A stretch of DNA of 64,000 bases from CAYSGL01 sp964520985 (GTDB lineage Bacteria; Pseudomonadota; Alphaproteobacteria; Micavibrionales; Micavibrionaceae): contig CAZFPB010000001.1 in NCBI GenBank assembly GCA_964520985.1, positions 186,001-250,000 of the forward strand, written 5' to 3'. Under the pieces are notes generated by a model. That model saw only the letters and a program-made list of their open reading frames with translations. It ran no database searches and was not told where the DNA came from. Below are positions 36,019-44,786 of the stretch, one piece after another. Position numbers and translations under genes: made by a program. How positions within the stretch are numbered: the first letter of the stretch is position 1; every line of letters begins with the position of its first letter.

Positions 36019-36495
36019 CTACTCAAAAAGCACTTCAATAATTTCATATGATGACGATCCGCGCGGGGTAGAAACTTTCACGGAATCTCCCTGGCTTTTG
36101 CCGATCAGCGCGCGGGCAACCGGCGAGGTGATGGAAATGCGTCCCAGATCAGCGTTCGATTCATATTCACCGACGATGTGCAGCGATTTTTCTTCGTCCG
36201 TATCTTCATCAGCCAATACGACTTTAGCGCCAAAGCGTACGGTTTTCTGGCCGGCAAACTGTGACGGATCGATGATGTCTGCCGAAGAAATTACATTCTC
36301 CAGCTCTTTGATGCGGCCTTCGTTAAAGCTCTGTTTTTCCTTGGCGGCGTGATATTCCGCGTTCTCGGACAGGTCACCATGCGCGCGTGCTTCGGCAATC
36401 TGCTCGATGATCTGCGGACGCAAAATATTTTTGATGTGGCGCAGTTCTTCTTCAAGCGCCAGAACGCCAGGGCGTGTCATCGGAATTTTTTGCAT
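36019..36495 (-). CDS. greA: Transcription elongation factor GreA
   Basis: 158 aa from ATG 36495, exactly the E. coli length, with AAGGAC upstream; a TTG at 36513 is rejected. The N-terminal coiled coil runs to about 75 and holds the acidic tip motif DLSENAEYHAAKE with the catalytic Asp/Glu pair. The C-terminal domain contains LGRISITSPVARALIGK. Rescues backtracked RNA polymerase by stimulating transcript cleavage. Confidence 0.97.
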   Translation of the reverse strand: MQKIPMTRPGVLALEEELRHIKNILRPQIIEQIAEARAHGDLSENAEYHAAKEKQSFNEGRIKELENVISSADIIDPSQFAGQKTVRFGAKVVLADEDTDEEKSLHIVGEYESNADLGRISITSPVARALIGKSQGDSVKVSTPRGSSSYEIIEVLFE

Positions 36496-36516
36496 AGTGA
36501 GAGTCCTTATCAAATA

Positions 36517-36545
36517 ACAAGTCCGCCAAAAACTGGCGGACTTGT
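36517..36545 (-). terminator. Hairpin between the EF-hand gene and greA
   Basis: An 11-bp perfect stem ACAAGTCCGCC / GGCGGACTTGT with a seven-base loop. On the minus strand only a short T-rich tail follows, so it may be a weak terminator or mRNA-stabilising structure ahead of greA. Confidence 0.6.
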
Positions 36546-36585
36546 CTTTAATATAATCAGTAATTGGTAGGGGTCAAGCGATCGC

Positions 36586-37068
36586 TTAGTAGGCCTGACG
36601 CGAACCGAAGTTCTGTGTTTTGGCAGGAACGAAGCGAGTATGTGTCCCGTCTACGCTACCGTTCAGATCAGGTGTCGCAACAGCTTGTCTGTCGACAGCC
36701 ACGCGGTTATCACCATCGGATTCTGTCAGAACGCGGTTTTGCAGGTTGTTGAATTCGCGGTATTCGTTGATGTCTACGAGTTTATCGCCGCTTTTGTCCA
36801 TACGGATAAAGGTGCCATATTCGTCATCCATCTGAACGGAATCGCGGAAATCTTTCCAATTCAGGACGCCATCGCCATCGCGATCCATTTCAGCGAAGAT
36901 TGCATCTTTGCCTGGAACAGAGTAGGTCACGGTTTCATTGTAGCCGACAACTTCGGTTACAGTGTGCGTGCCGTCTGGGTTCTTTTTCACTGTTTCAGCC
37001 ATCGCTGGCAGGGATACGGCCATAATGAGTGGCAGGGCGGTCAAAATCGTTTTTCTAATAGTAAACAT
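36586..37068 (-). CDS. Periplasmic EF-hand protein
   Basis: 160 aa. Signal peptide 1-24 (cleavage AMA|E). Two EF-hand loops: 62-73 (DRDGDGVLNWKD, Asp at 1, 3, 5 and 12) and 91-102 (DKSGDKLVDINE, Glu at 12), both complete for calcium. The C-terminal 50 residues are polar and probably flexible. Likely a calcium-binding periplasmic or secreted protein; no enzyme domain. It lies downstream of carB on the same strand. Confidence 0.85.
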   Translation of the reverse strand: MFTIRKTILTALPLIMAVSLPAMAETVKKNPDGTHTVTEVVGYNETVTYSVPGKDAIFAEMDRDGDGVLNWKDFRDSVQMDDEYGTFIRMDKSGDKLVDINEYREFNNLQNRVLTESDGDNRVAVDRQAVATPDLNGSVDGTHTRFVPAKTQNFGSRQAY

Positions 37069-37162
37069 GTTATGTCCTTTCGTTAAATAGCGGTGTCACG
37101 AGGATATAACGTATAGAGAGGGAAACAAGTTCCCTTGCAATATATTTTTGCATTATCGCAAA

Positions 37163-40100
37163 CTAAGCCGCTTCGACATCTTCCGCGTCCGCTTTCGGGA
37201 AGTAATCCTGCAGCGGGCGAACGTCCATTTCGCGGTTCTTTAAGGCGCGGATGGCCTGAACCCCGGCACTCGCGGCGGTGAGCAGCGTGTAGTAGGGGAT
37301 CTTGTGCATCAGTGCCTGACGGCGGATGGAGTAGGAATCCGCGAACGCCTGCGCGCCCTTGGTCGTATTGATCATGAAATCAATCTGGCCGTTGATGATC
37401 GCATCGACGATGTGTGGTTGACCTTCCATGACTTTGTTGACGCGGGTAACGTTCAGGCCTGAGGCTTGCAGGTGCTTGGCGGTGCCGCCCGTGGCGACAA
37501 GATTGAAGCCGAGACTTTGCAGTTCCTTGGCAATCACCACCAGATTTTCTTTGTCTTCATCGCGCACCGATAAGAAGACAGTGCCTTCAGTCGGCAGGAT
37601 GGTGCCGGCGGCAAGCTGTGACTTGGCAAAGGCCTGCGCCATGTCTTTGTCGATGCCGATAACTTCGCCGGTCGATTTCATCTCTGGTCCGAGAATAACA
37701 TCGGTGCCGGGGAATTTGTTGAACGGGAAGACAGGGGCTTTGACGGCGGTGTGTTCCATCGACATGCCGACCAGCAGGGACGAGAAGTTTTTCAGCGGCT
37801 CGCCCGCCATGACGCGGCTGGCGATTTTGGCAACCTGCACGCCTGTGGCTTTGGCGACAAACGGCACGGTGCGCGAGGCGCGTGGGTTCACTTCCAGAAT
37901 GAAGATATCGTATTCGCCCGTGTCCTTGTTGCGTTTGAGCGCGAACTGGACGTTCATCAGGCCTTTGACTTTGAGGCCTTTGGCCATCTTGATCGTCTGG
38001 GCTTCGAGTTCTTTGACGGTTTTGAACGGCAGGGAATGCGGCGGCAGGACGCAGGCGGAATCCCCTGAGTGCACACCGGCTTCTTCGATATGTTCCATGA
38101 TGCCGGCGATGTAGACATCCTTGCCGTCGCTGATGCAATCGACATCGACTTCGAGCGCGCCTTTGAGGTAGCGGTCGAGCAGGACAGGGTTTTTGCCCGA
38201 TACTTCGACGGCGCGGCCCATGTAGCGTTTCAGCTCTTCCATGCCGGAGCAGATTTCCATGCCCTGACCGCCGAGCACGTAGGACGGGCGGATAACGAGC
38301 GGGAAGCCGATATCTTCGGCGATTTTGTAGGCTTCTTCTTCCGAGTGCGCGAGCGCGTTGTCGGGCTGGCGCAGGTTGAGTTTCTTCAAGAATTTCTGGA
38401 AGCGCTCGCGGTCTTCGGCGAGATCGATGGCATCGACTTCGGTACCAAGGATTTTATAACCGGCGGCTTCGAGTTCATGCGCGAGTTTCAGCGGTGTCTG
38501 GCCGCCAAGCTGGACGATGATTCCGTGGATCGTGCCGTTCTGTTCTTCGGCGCGCAGAATTTCGATGACGTCTTCAGCGGTGAGCGGCTCAAAATACAAG
38601 CGGTCAGCCGTGTCGTAATCTGTCGATACGGTTTCCGGGTTGCAGTTGATCATAATCGTCTCGTAGCCGGCTTCCTGCAGTGCGTAGCAGGCATGGACGC
38701 AGCAATAATCGAACTCGATGCCCTGGCCGATGCGGTTCGGGCCGCCGCCAAGAATAACGACTTTCTTTTTGTTGGTCGGTTCGCACTCGCTCTCGCCATT
38801 GTTTTCGTACGCAGAGTACATGTAGGGCGTGGTGGAGGGAATTTCTCCGGCGCAACTGTCGACGCGTTTAAAGACAGGGTGAACCTTGTGCTTGGCGCGG
38901 GCTTTGAAAATCGTTTTTTCATCAACGCCCATCAGCTTGGCGAGACGGGCATCGGAGAAGCCCATTTTCTTCAGGTTGGTCCAGCCTTCTGCGTCAACCG
39001 GCAGGCCTTTGATTTTGACCTGCGTTTCGGTGTCGATGATGTGCTTAATGCGCTCCAAGAACCATTTGTCGATTTTGCAGGCTTCGTAGATTTCATCGAT
39101 GGTGAAGCCGTGACGCATGGCCTGTGCCACATAGAGGAGGCGTTTTGGTGTCGGGATGGAGAGTGCGGCGCGCACCTGATCGCGGTCCGGCAATTCCTTG
39201 CCATCGCCGATGATTTGTTCATTAAAACCGTTATAGCCTTCTTCGAGCGAGCGCAGCGCTTTTTGCAGGGCTTCTTCGAAGTTACGGCCCATGGCCATGG
39301 CTTCGCCGACCGACTTCATCGAGGTGGTCAGAATTTTGTTGGTGCCTTTGAATTTATCAAAGTTGAAGCGCGGCATTTTGACCACGACATAGTCGATGCT
39401 CGGCTCAAACGAGGCGGGCGTTTTGCCGCCGGTGATGTCGTTGCCAAGTTCGTCGAGCGTGTAGCCGACAGCAAGTTTCGCCGCGACTTTGGCGATCGGG
39501 AAGCCCGTGGCTTTGGACGCGAGCGCGGAGGAGCGCGACACGCGCGGGTTCATTTCGATGACGATCAGGCGGCCGGTTTCCGGCTGCACGGCGAACTGCA
39601 CGTTCGAGCCGCCGGTTTCAACGCCGATGCCGCGCAGGACGGCGATCGAGGCATTGCGCATGATCTGGTATTCTTTGTCGGTGAGCGTGAGGGCCGGGGC
39701 CACGGTGATCGAGTCACCTGTGTGCACGCCCATCGGATCGATGTTCTCGATCGAGCATACGATGATGCAGTTGTCGTTTTTGTCGCGCACGACTTCCATC
39801 TCGTACTCTTTCCAGCCGAGAAGGGACTCTTCGACGAGGATCTGCGAGATAGGCGAAGCATCAAGACCGCTTTGCGTGATCTCTTCATATTGTTCGCGGT
39901 TATAAGCGATACCGCCGCCGGTGCCGCCAAGGGTGAAGGCCGGGCGGATAATGGCGGGCAGACCGATTTCGGCGAGCGCCGCGCGCGCTTCATCCATATT
40001 GTGGGCGAGGGCGGAGCGGGCGCTCTCGAGGCCCAGCTCGTTCATGCATTGTTTGAAGAGGTGTCGGTCTTCGGCTTTGGCGATCGCTTCGCGGTTCGCG

Positions 40101-40450
40101 CCGATGAGTTCAATGCCGAGGCGATCGAGCGTGCCATCTTCGGCAAGGGCCAAAGCGGTGTTCAGCGCGGTCTGACCACCCATGGTCGGGAGCAACGCGT
40201 CGGGGCGTTCTTTTTCGAGAATTTTGGCGACGATCGCAGGCGTGATCGGTTCGACATAGGTTGCATCGGCCATCGACGGATCGGTCATGATCGTGGCCGG
40301 GTTGGAATTGACCAGAATGACCCGGTAACCTTCCTCTTTCAGCGCCTTGCAGGCTTGCGTCCCGGAGTAATCAAACTCACAGGCTTGGCCGATAATGATC
40401 GGACCCGCGCCAATAATGCAGATGGATTTTATGTCGGTTCTTTTTGGCAT
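37163..40450 (-). CDS. carB: Carbamoyl-phosphate synthase large chain
   Basis: 1095 aa, normal length. Two ATP-grasp halves (about 1-400 and 560-940), an oligomerisation domain between, and a C-terminal MGS-like allosteric domain (about 950-1080) carrying NTTKGAQAFADSYSIRR. Signature motifs include SNPATIMTDPSMADATY and PSYVLGGQGMEI. With CarA it makes carbamoyl phosphate for arginine and pyrimidines. Separated from carA by two small genes, see those entries. Confidence 0.98.
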   Translation of the reverse strand: MPKRTDIKSICIIGAGPIIIGQACEFDYSGTQACKALKEEGYRVILVNSNPATIMTDPSMADATYVEPITPAIVAKILEKERPDALLPTMGGQTALNTALALAEDGTLDRLGIELIGANREAIAKAEDRHLFKQCMNELGLESARSALAHNMDEARAALAEIGLPAIIRPAFTLGGTGGGIAYNREQYEEITQSGLDASPISQILVEESLLGWKEYEMEVVRDKNDNCIIVCSIENIDPMGVHTGDSITVAPALTLTDKEYQIMRNASIAVLRGIGVETGGSNVQFAVQPETGRLIVIEMNPRVSRSSALASKATGFPIAKVAAKLAVGYTLDELGNDITGGKTPASFEPSIDYVVVKMPRFNFDKFKGTNKILTTSMKSVGEAMAMGRNFEEALQKALRSLEEGYNGFNEQIIGDGKELPDRDQVRAALSIPTPKRLLYVAQAMRHGFTIDEIYEACKIDKWFLERIKHIIDTETQVKIKGLPVDAEGWTNLKKMGFSDARLAKLMGVDEKTIFKARAKHKVHPVFKRVDSCAGEIPSTTPYMYSAYENNGESECEPTNKKKVVILGGGPNRIGQGIEFDYCCVHACYALQEAGYETIMINCNPETVSTDYDTADRLYFEPLTAEDVIEILRAEEQNGTIHGIIVQLGGQTPLKLAHELEAAGYKILGTEVDAIDLAEDRERFQKFLKKLNLRQPDNALAHSEEEAYKIAEDIGFPLVIRPSYVLGGQGMEICSGMEELKRYMGRAVEVSGKNPVLLDRYLKGALEVDVDCISDGKDVYIAGIMEHIEEAGVHSGDSACVLPPHSLPFKTVKELEAQTIKMAKGLKVKGLMNVQFALKRNKDTGEYDIFILEVNPRASRTVPFVAKATGVQVAKIASRVMAGEPLKNFSSLLVGMSMEHTAVKAPVFPFNKFPGTDVILGPEMKSTGEVIGIDKDMAQAFAKSQLAAGTILPTEGTVFLSVRDEDKENLVVIAKELQSLGFNLVATGGTAKHLQASGLNVTRVNKVMEGQPHIVDAIINGQIDFMINTTKGAQAFADSYSIRRQALMHKIPYYTLLTAASAGVQAIRALKNREMDVRPLQDYFPKADAEDVEAA

Positions 40451-40517
40451 ATCTCGGCTTCAGTTGTGTGTGGCACCGAGAAGCAGGATTTAAATAGTTA
40501 TGCCGGGTAATGCAACC

Positions 40518-40853
40518 TTAATCGACAGTATCGACGGGGCCTTGCACATAAATATTGTCGGCCGCGACGACAGCGCGATTAAATGGCCCGTCTTTCAGCT
40601 TTCCTTCGACGGTGACATAGCTGCCATCCTGTAAAATATTGGCTTCGCGCATTTTTTCGATGTTCTTGCTGTTCATCGAGCTGAACATGACTTCGGATGT
40701 ACCGCCATCATGGGTGATGATGAACGAATCGCGGGTAATGGCGCTGATTTTTCCGCTCAGGCGAATATCGCCGCTGTTGTTGACGCTAGCATTTTGGGCC
40801 AAGGCCGGAAAGGCGATAAGGGCTAAAGCGAGTAAGATCAGGGCCTGTTTCAT
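40518..40853 (-). CDS. Periplasmic OB-fold-like small protein
   Basis: 111 aa from ATG 40853. Signal peptide 1-20 (FPALA|Q). The mature part is beta-rich: DIRLSGKISAITRDSFIITHDGG, then ILQDGSYVTVEGKLKDG and NIYVQGPVDTVD, consistent with a single OB-fold of the YgiW/DUF388 style; the match is by shape, not a firm motif. It sits between carA and carB in the same direction. Confidence 0.62.
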   Translation of the reverse strand: MKQALILLALALIAFPALAQNASVNNSGDIRLSGKISAITRDSFIITHDGGTSEVMFSSMNSKNIEKMREANILQDGSYVTVEGKLKDGPFNRAVVAADNIYVQGPVDTVD

Positions 40854-40863
40854 CAAAATAATC

Positions 40864-41130
40864 CTAGATATCAGTTAAAGGGGCACGATCCGCCTGTAGG
40901 ACGTCGTGATTATTGAGCGACATGGCGCGGCCCACTTGCGGGCTGTTAAAATACTCTTCATCGGCAACGGCTTCGATATTGGGAGCGGTCGCGGAGTTTT
41001 CTGTTGAAACGGCATCAACGGCGGCGCGGCTTAAAACTTCGGCATTTGCGCCAACGAATACAACACCATAGGCCAGAATGCAGGCGGCTACGGTTAAATA
41101 TCGACGGTTATGAGGCGTTTGCGCTTCCAT
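40864..41130 (-). CDS. Small membrane or exported hypothetical protein
   Basis: 88 aa with one N-terminal hydrophobic segment (YLTVAACILAYGVVFVGANA, about 11-30) that is either a membrane anchor or a signal peptide, then a polar acidic region. No family recognised. Located between carA and the OB-fold gene, all on the minus strand, 10 bases upstream of the latter, so the two are probably co-transcribed. Confidence 0.6.
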   Translation of the reverse strand: MEAQTPHNRRYLTVAACILAYGVVFVGANAEVLSRAAVDAVSTENSATAPNIEAVADEEYFNSPQVGRAMSLNNHDVLQADRAPLTDI

Positions 41131-41173
41131 ACAAAAGCCTACGCAGGACTCAGGGTTAAAGTTCCGCCGAGAC

Positions 41174-42358
41174 TTAGGCCACTTTTTTCTTTTTCTGATG
41201 ATCGGCGATCAGCTCGATAAAGCGGTGGAAGAGGTAATGGCTGTCCTGCGGGCCCGGGGAGGCTTCTGGGTGGTACTGAACCGAGAAGGCCGGCTTGTCG
41301 GTCACGCGCAGACCTTCGTTCGACTGGTCGAACAGGCTGACATGGGTGACTTCGACGTTTTTCGGCAGGGTTTCCGGCAGCACGCAGAAGCCATGGTTCT
41401 GCGAGGTGATTTCGACTTTGCCGGTGGTGAGATCCTTGACCGGCTGGTTCGCGCCGCGGTGGCCGAGGTGCATTTTCTTGGTCTGACCGCCAAGGGCCAG
41501 CGCCAGCATCTGGTGGCCAAGGCAGATGCCGAAGATCGGCATATCGGCGGCCAGCAGGCTTTTGATCATCGGCACGGCGTATACGCCGGTCGCAGCAGGG
41601 TCACCCGGGCCGTTGGAGAGGAAGACGCCGTCTGGCTTCATCGCGAGGATCTCGTCGGCGCTGGTCTGCGCAGGCACCACGGTGACTTTGCAGCCTGAGG
41701 CGGCGAGGCAGCGCAGGATGTTGCGTTTTGCCCCATAATCAACGGCGACAACGTGATAGGCGGGATTATCCTGTTTCAGATAGCCGTGGCCGAGATACCA
41801 GAGCGATTCATCCCAGCTATATTGCTGGGTGCATGAGACGCCCTTGGCGAGGTCGGCGCCTTCGAGGCCTTCCCATTCCTTGGCCATTTTATGCAGTGCC
41901 TTGAGATCGAACTCACCGGCATAGTTCACGCACAGCGCGCCGTTCGGGGCGCCGCCATCGCGGATTTTGCGGGTGAGGGCGCGCGTATCGATTCCGCACA
42001 GGCCAGGCAGGCCGTTATCTTTCAGCCACGTGTTGAAATGTTTGCCGGAGCGCCAGCTCGACGGTTCGGTGATATCTTCGCGCAGGATGCAGCCGCGCGC
42101 GGCCGGATTAATGGTTTCAATATCTTCGGCGTTGGTGCCGACATTGCCGATATGAGGGAATGTGAAGGTAATGATCTGTCCGGCGTAGGATGGGTCGGTC
42201 AGAATTTCCTGATACCCGGTCAGCGATGTGTTGAAACAGATTTCCGCGACCTTGGTTGTTTCAGCGCCTAAGCCCTTGCCGAAAAAGACAGTTCCGTCGG
42301 CCAGTACAAGAGCCGCGCTTGCATTTTTGGGCGGTTTGGCGTTACTTATGTCGGTCAT
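41174..42358 (-). CDS. carA: Carbamoyl-phosphate synthase small chain
   Basis: 394 aa. N-terminal CPSase domain (about 12-150) with LTGYQEILTDPSYAGQIITFT, and a C-terminal class I glutamine amidotransferase with GICLGHQMLALALGG (catalytic Cys), and the His/Glu of QYHPEASPGP near the end. Feeds ammonia from glutamine to CarB. First gene of the minus-strand carA-carB segment; divergent from yqeY. Confidence 0.97.
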   Translation of the reverse strand: MTDISNAKPPKNASAALVLADGTVFFGKGLGAETTKVAEICFNTSLTGYQEILTDPSYAGQIITFTFPHIGNVGTNAEDIETINPAARGCILREDITEPSSWRSGKHFNTWLKDNGLPGLCGIDTRALTRKIRDGGAPNGALCVNYAGEFDLKALHKMAKEWEGLEGADLAKGVSCTQQYSWDESLWYLGHGYLKQDNPAYHVVAVDYGAKRNILRCLAASGCKVTVVPAQTSADEILAMKPDGVFLSNGPGDPAATGVYAVPMIKSLLAADMPIFGICLGHQMLALALGGQTKKMHLGHRGANQPVKDLTTGKVEITSQNHGFCVLPETLPKNVEVTHVSLFDQSNEGLRVTDKPAFSVQYHPEASPGPQDSHYLFHRFIELIADHQKKKKVA

Positions 42359-42444
42359 TTGATCGCTTCCAGTTGTGAGGGGTCACTGGAAGATGATTTA
42401 ATAAGCGAATTGACGCCAAACACAAAGAAAAAAAGACAAGAACC

Positions 42445-42906
42445 ATGACAAAACGTGAAGAATTCTCCAACCGTATGAAAGAGGCCATGAAAGCCAAGGA
42501 TCAGGTGGCGCTCTCGACCGTGCGCCTCATACAGGCGGCGTTGAAAGATCGCGACATCAATGCGCGCTCCTCCGGCAATCAGGACGGTATTGCGGAAGGC
42601 GATATTCTCTCGATGCTGCAATCGATGATCAAACAGCGCCTTGAATCGGCCAGAACCTACCGCGATGCGGCCCGCCCAGAGCTGGCCGAACGCGAAGAGG
42701 CCGAGATTAAAGTCATCGAATCGTTCCTGCCCAAACAGATGAGTGACGCCGACGTGGCCGCCGCGATTGAAAAAATCATCAAAGATATCGGCGCGGGCGA
42801 CATCAAGGACATGGGCAAAGTCATGAACGAACTCAAAGCCCGCTACGCTGGCCAGATGGACTTCGGCAAGGCTGGCGGGGCTGTGAAAGAGAAACTTTCC
42901 GCCTAG
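42445..42906 (+). CDS. GatB/YqeY domain protein
   Basis: 153 aa, all-helical, a full YqeY domain (PF09424): MKEAMKAKDQVALSTVRLIQAALKDRDI, then FLPKQMSDADVAAAIEKII and DMGKVMNELKARYAGQMDFGKAG. It resembles the tail domain of GatB, which contacts tRNA, but the free-standing protein has no settled function. It usually precedes dnaG-rpoD in alphaproteobacteria, as here (25 bases to dnaG). Confidence 0.92.
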   Translation: MTKREEFSNRMKEAMKAKDQVALSTVRLIQAALKDRDINARSSGNQDGIAEGDILSMLQSMIKQRLESARTYRDAARPELAEREEAEIKVIESFLPKQMSDADVAAAIEKIIKDIGAGDIKDMGKVMNELKARYAGQMDFGKAGGAVKEKLSA

Positions 42907-42931
42907 CCGATTTTCGTGCTACCACAGATTT

Positions 42932-44677
42932 ATGACCATCCCGCCGCGGTTTCTTGATGAGTTGCGTTCGCGCCTCAACGTCTCGGACGTTGTAGGCAAG
43001 CGTGTGCGCCTGACTAGAGCCGGACGCGAATTCAAAGCCTGCTGCCCTTTCCATCATGAAAAGAGCCCGTCCTTCTATGTGAATGATGAAAAAGGGTTTT
43101 ATCATTGCTTCGGGTGCGGGGCGCACGGTTCGATCATCGATTTCACCATGAACCATGACAACCTCTCGTTCATCGAAGCGGTCGAAGGGCTGGCGCTGCT
43201 CGCCGGGATGCAGGTGCCGCAAAGTTCGCCCGAGGAAGTGAAACGCGCCAAACAGCAAAAGAGTCTCTACACGCTGCTCGACGATGCGGCGCGCTGGATG
43301 GAAGAACAGTTGCGCAAGCCCGAGCACCGCGATGCCTATCAATACATGATCGATCGCGGCATCTCGGATGAGCAGATGCATAATTATCGCATCGGATTTT
43401 CTCCGGCGGACGGGCAGGCGATCCGCAAGCATCTGCTGGCTAAAGACTATACGGATGCACAGATGATCGAGGTCGGCGTGCTCAAAGCGTCGGCGCGCGG
43501 CACTGATCCCTATGCCTTTTTCCGCGAGCGCATTATGTTCCCGGTGCCGGATAAGCGCGGGCGCGTGGTGGCATTCGGCGGGCGGATTTTGCCCGAGCAC
43601 CTGCGCACGCCGGATAGGGGCGATTACACGCCGGCAAAATATATGAATTCGAGCGACACGCCGCTCTTCCACAAAGGCTCGATGCTCTATGGCGAACCGC
43701 ACGCGCGCAAAGCCGCCGCCGATGGTGAGCCGGTAATCGTGGTTGAGGGGTATCTGGATGTCATGGCCTGCGCCAAGGCGGGTTTCAGAGGGGCGCTGGC
43801 GCCGCTCGGTACCGCGCTGACCGAAGAGCAGATCCTGAATTTATGGAAGATGATTCCGGACGATACCAAGGTGCCAGTGCTCTGTTTCGATGGCGACAAC
43901 GCCGGACGGCGGGCGGCGGCGCGGGCGGTCGAGCGCATCCTGCCGCACCTCAAGGCCGGTCATTCGGCGAAGATTGCCTTCCTGCCGGACGGACAGGACC
44001 CGGATACGCTGGTGCTGGCGCAGGGGGCCGGCGCCCTGAAAGGGGTTATCGACACGGCTCTTAATCTTGTGGATTTCATCTGGGGCGAGGCGACGACCGG
44101 GAAAAAGTTCGATACGCCGGAAACACGGGCAGGCCTCTCGGCGGCACTGGAAGAAACCATTACCCGTATTCCCGACCGCGAGGTTCAGCATTATTACCGT
44201 CAGGCGGTGCGGGAAAAGATTAACAAGGCCTTTGGCGGATTTCAAAGTGCGAAAACACCTTATCAAAAACGGGGCGGGCCTCCGGTTGCAGCGACCATTC
44301 CTCTGCGCCGTCCGGGCCGCGATAAGACGCTCGTGATCCAGCAAGTCTTAATATCGTCTCTCATTAATCACCCACAACTCTTTGAAAGGGTTGAGGAAGA
44401 GGCAGGTCTTACACCGATACATGAGCCGGGTCTGGAGCGGCTGCGGTTGTGTCTGATCGACTGTTTGCTGGAGCAGCCGGGGCTTGACGCCGAGGCTTTG
44501 CAGGCCCATTTAAACCAGGCCGGTTTTGCGGAAGAAGTAGCCCGGGTGACGAGCGAGCAGGTCTATATTCACGCCAAATTTGCCCGTCCGGGGCAGGAGC
44601 TTGAAGAAGTTGAGAATGGCTGGCGGCGGGCCTACGCCGTGCTGATGGCGCAAGGCGCGCAGGCTTCCAGCGGATAA
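42932..44677 (+). CDS. dnaG: DNA primase
   Basis: 581 aa. N-terminal zinc finger: Cys38, His41, Cys59, Cys62 (CPFHHEKS then CFGCG). The catalytic core has the TOPRIM motif VIVVEGYLDVMAC with Glu272. The C-terminal region (about 440-581) is the DnaB-binding helical part. Makes RNA primers at the fork. The start ATG 42932 fits the zinc finger position known in other primases. Confidence 0.96.
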   Translation: MTIPPRFLDELRSRLNVSDVVGKRVRLTRAGREFKACCPFHHEKSPSFYVNDEKGFYHCFGCGAHGSIIDFTMNHDNLSFIEAVEGLALLAGMQVPQSSPEEVKRAKQQKSLYTLLDDAARWMEEQLRKPEHRDAYQYMIDRGISDEQMHNYRIGFSPADGQAIRKHLLAKDYTDAQMIEVGVLKASARGTDPYAFFRERIMFPVPDKRGRVVAFGGRILPEHLRTPDRGDYTPAKYMNSSDTPLFHKGSMLYGEPHARKAAADGEPVIVVEGYLDVMACAKAGFRGALAPLGTALTEEQILNLWKMIPDDTKVPVLCFDGDNAGRRAAARAVERILPHLKAGHSAKIAFLPDGQDPDTLVLAQGAGALKGVIDTALNLVDFIWGEATTGKKFDTPETRAGLSAALEETITRIPDREVQHYYRQAVREKINKAFGGFQSAKTPYQKRGGPPVAATIPLRRPGRDKTLVIQQVLISSLINHPQLFERVEEEAGLTPIHEPGLERLRLCLIDCLLEQPGLDAEALQAHLNQAGFAEEVARVTSEQVYIHAKFARPGQELEEVENGWRRAYAVLMAQGAQASSG

Positions 44678-44714
44678 GTCTCGATTCATGGTCTGAACAA
44701 TTTGCCTTACCGCT

Positions 44715-44744
44715 TTGACTTTGCTAGGAAATAGGCTGTAATAG
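44715..44744 (+). promoter_or_regulatory. Promoter for rpoD
   Basis: TTGACT (44715-44720) followed by TAATAG (44739-44744, spacing 18) or TGTAAT (44737-44742, spacing 16). It gives a leader of about 40 bases before the rpoD ATG at 44787. Confidence 0.55.
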
Positions 44745-44786
44745 TGCGAATCGGGCAGGCGATAGAAGCGGGATAAACGGACTTTG

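Noticed and set aside
38069..40510. An 813-aa open frame on the plus strand opposite carB
   Set aside because: It mirrors the codon pattern of carB, which has clear family motifs throughout; its own composition is Phe/His/Arg/Asp-heavy with no recognisable domain.
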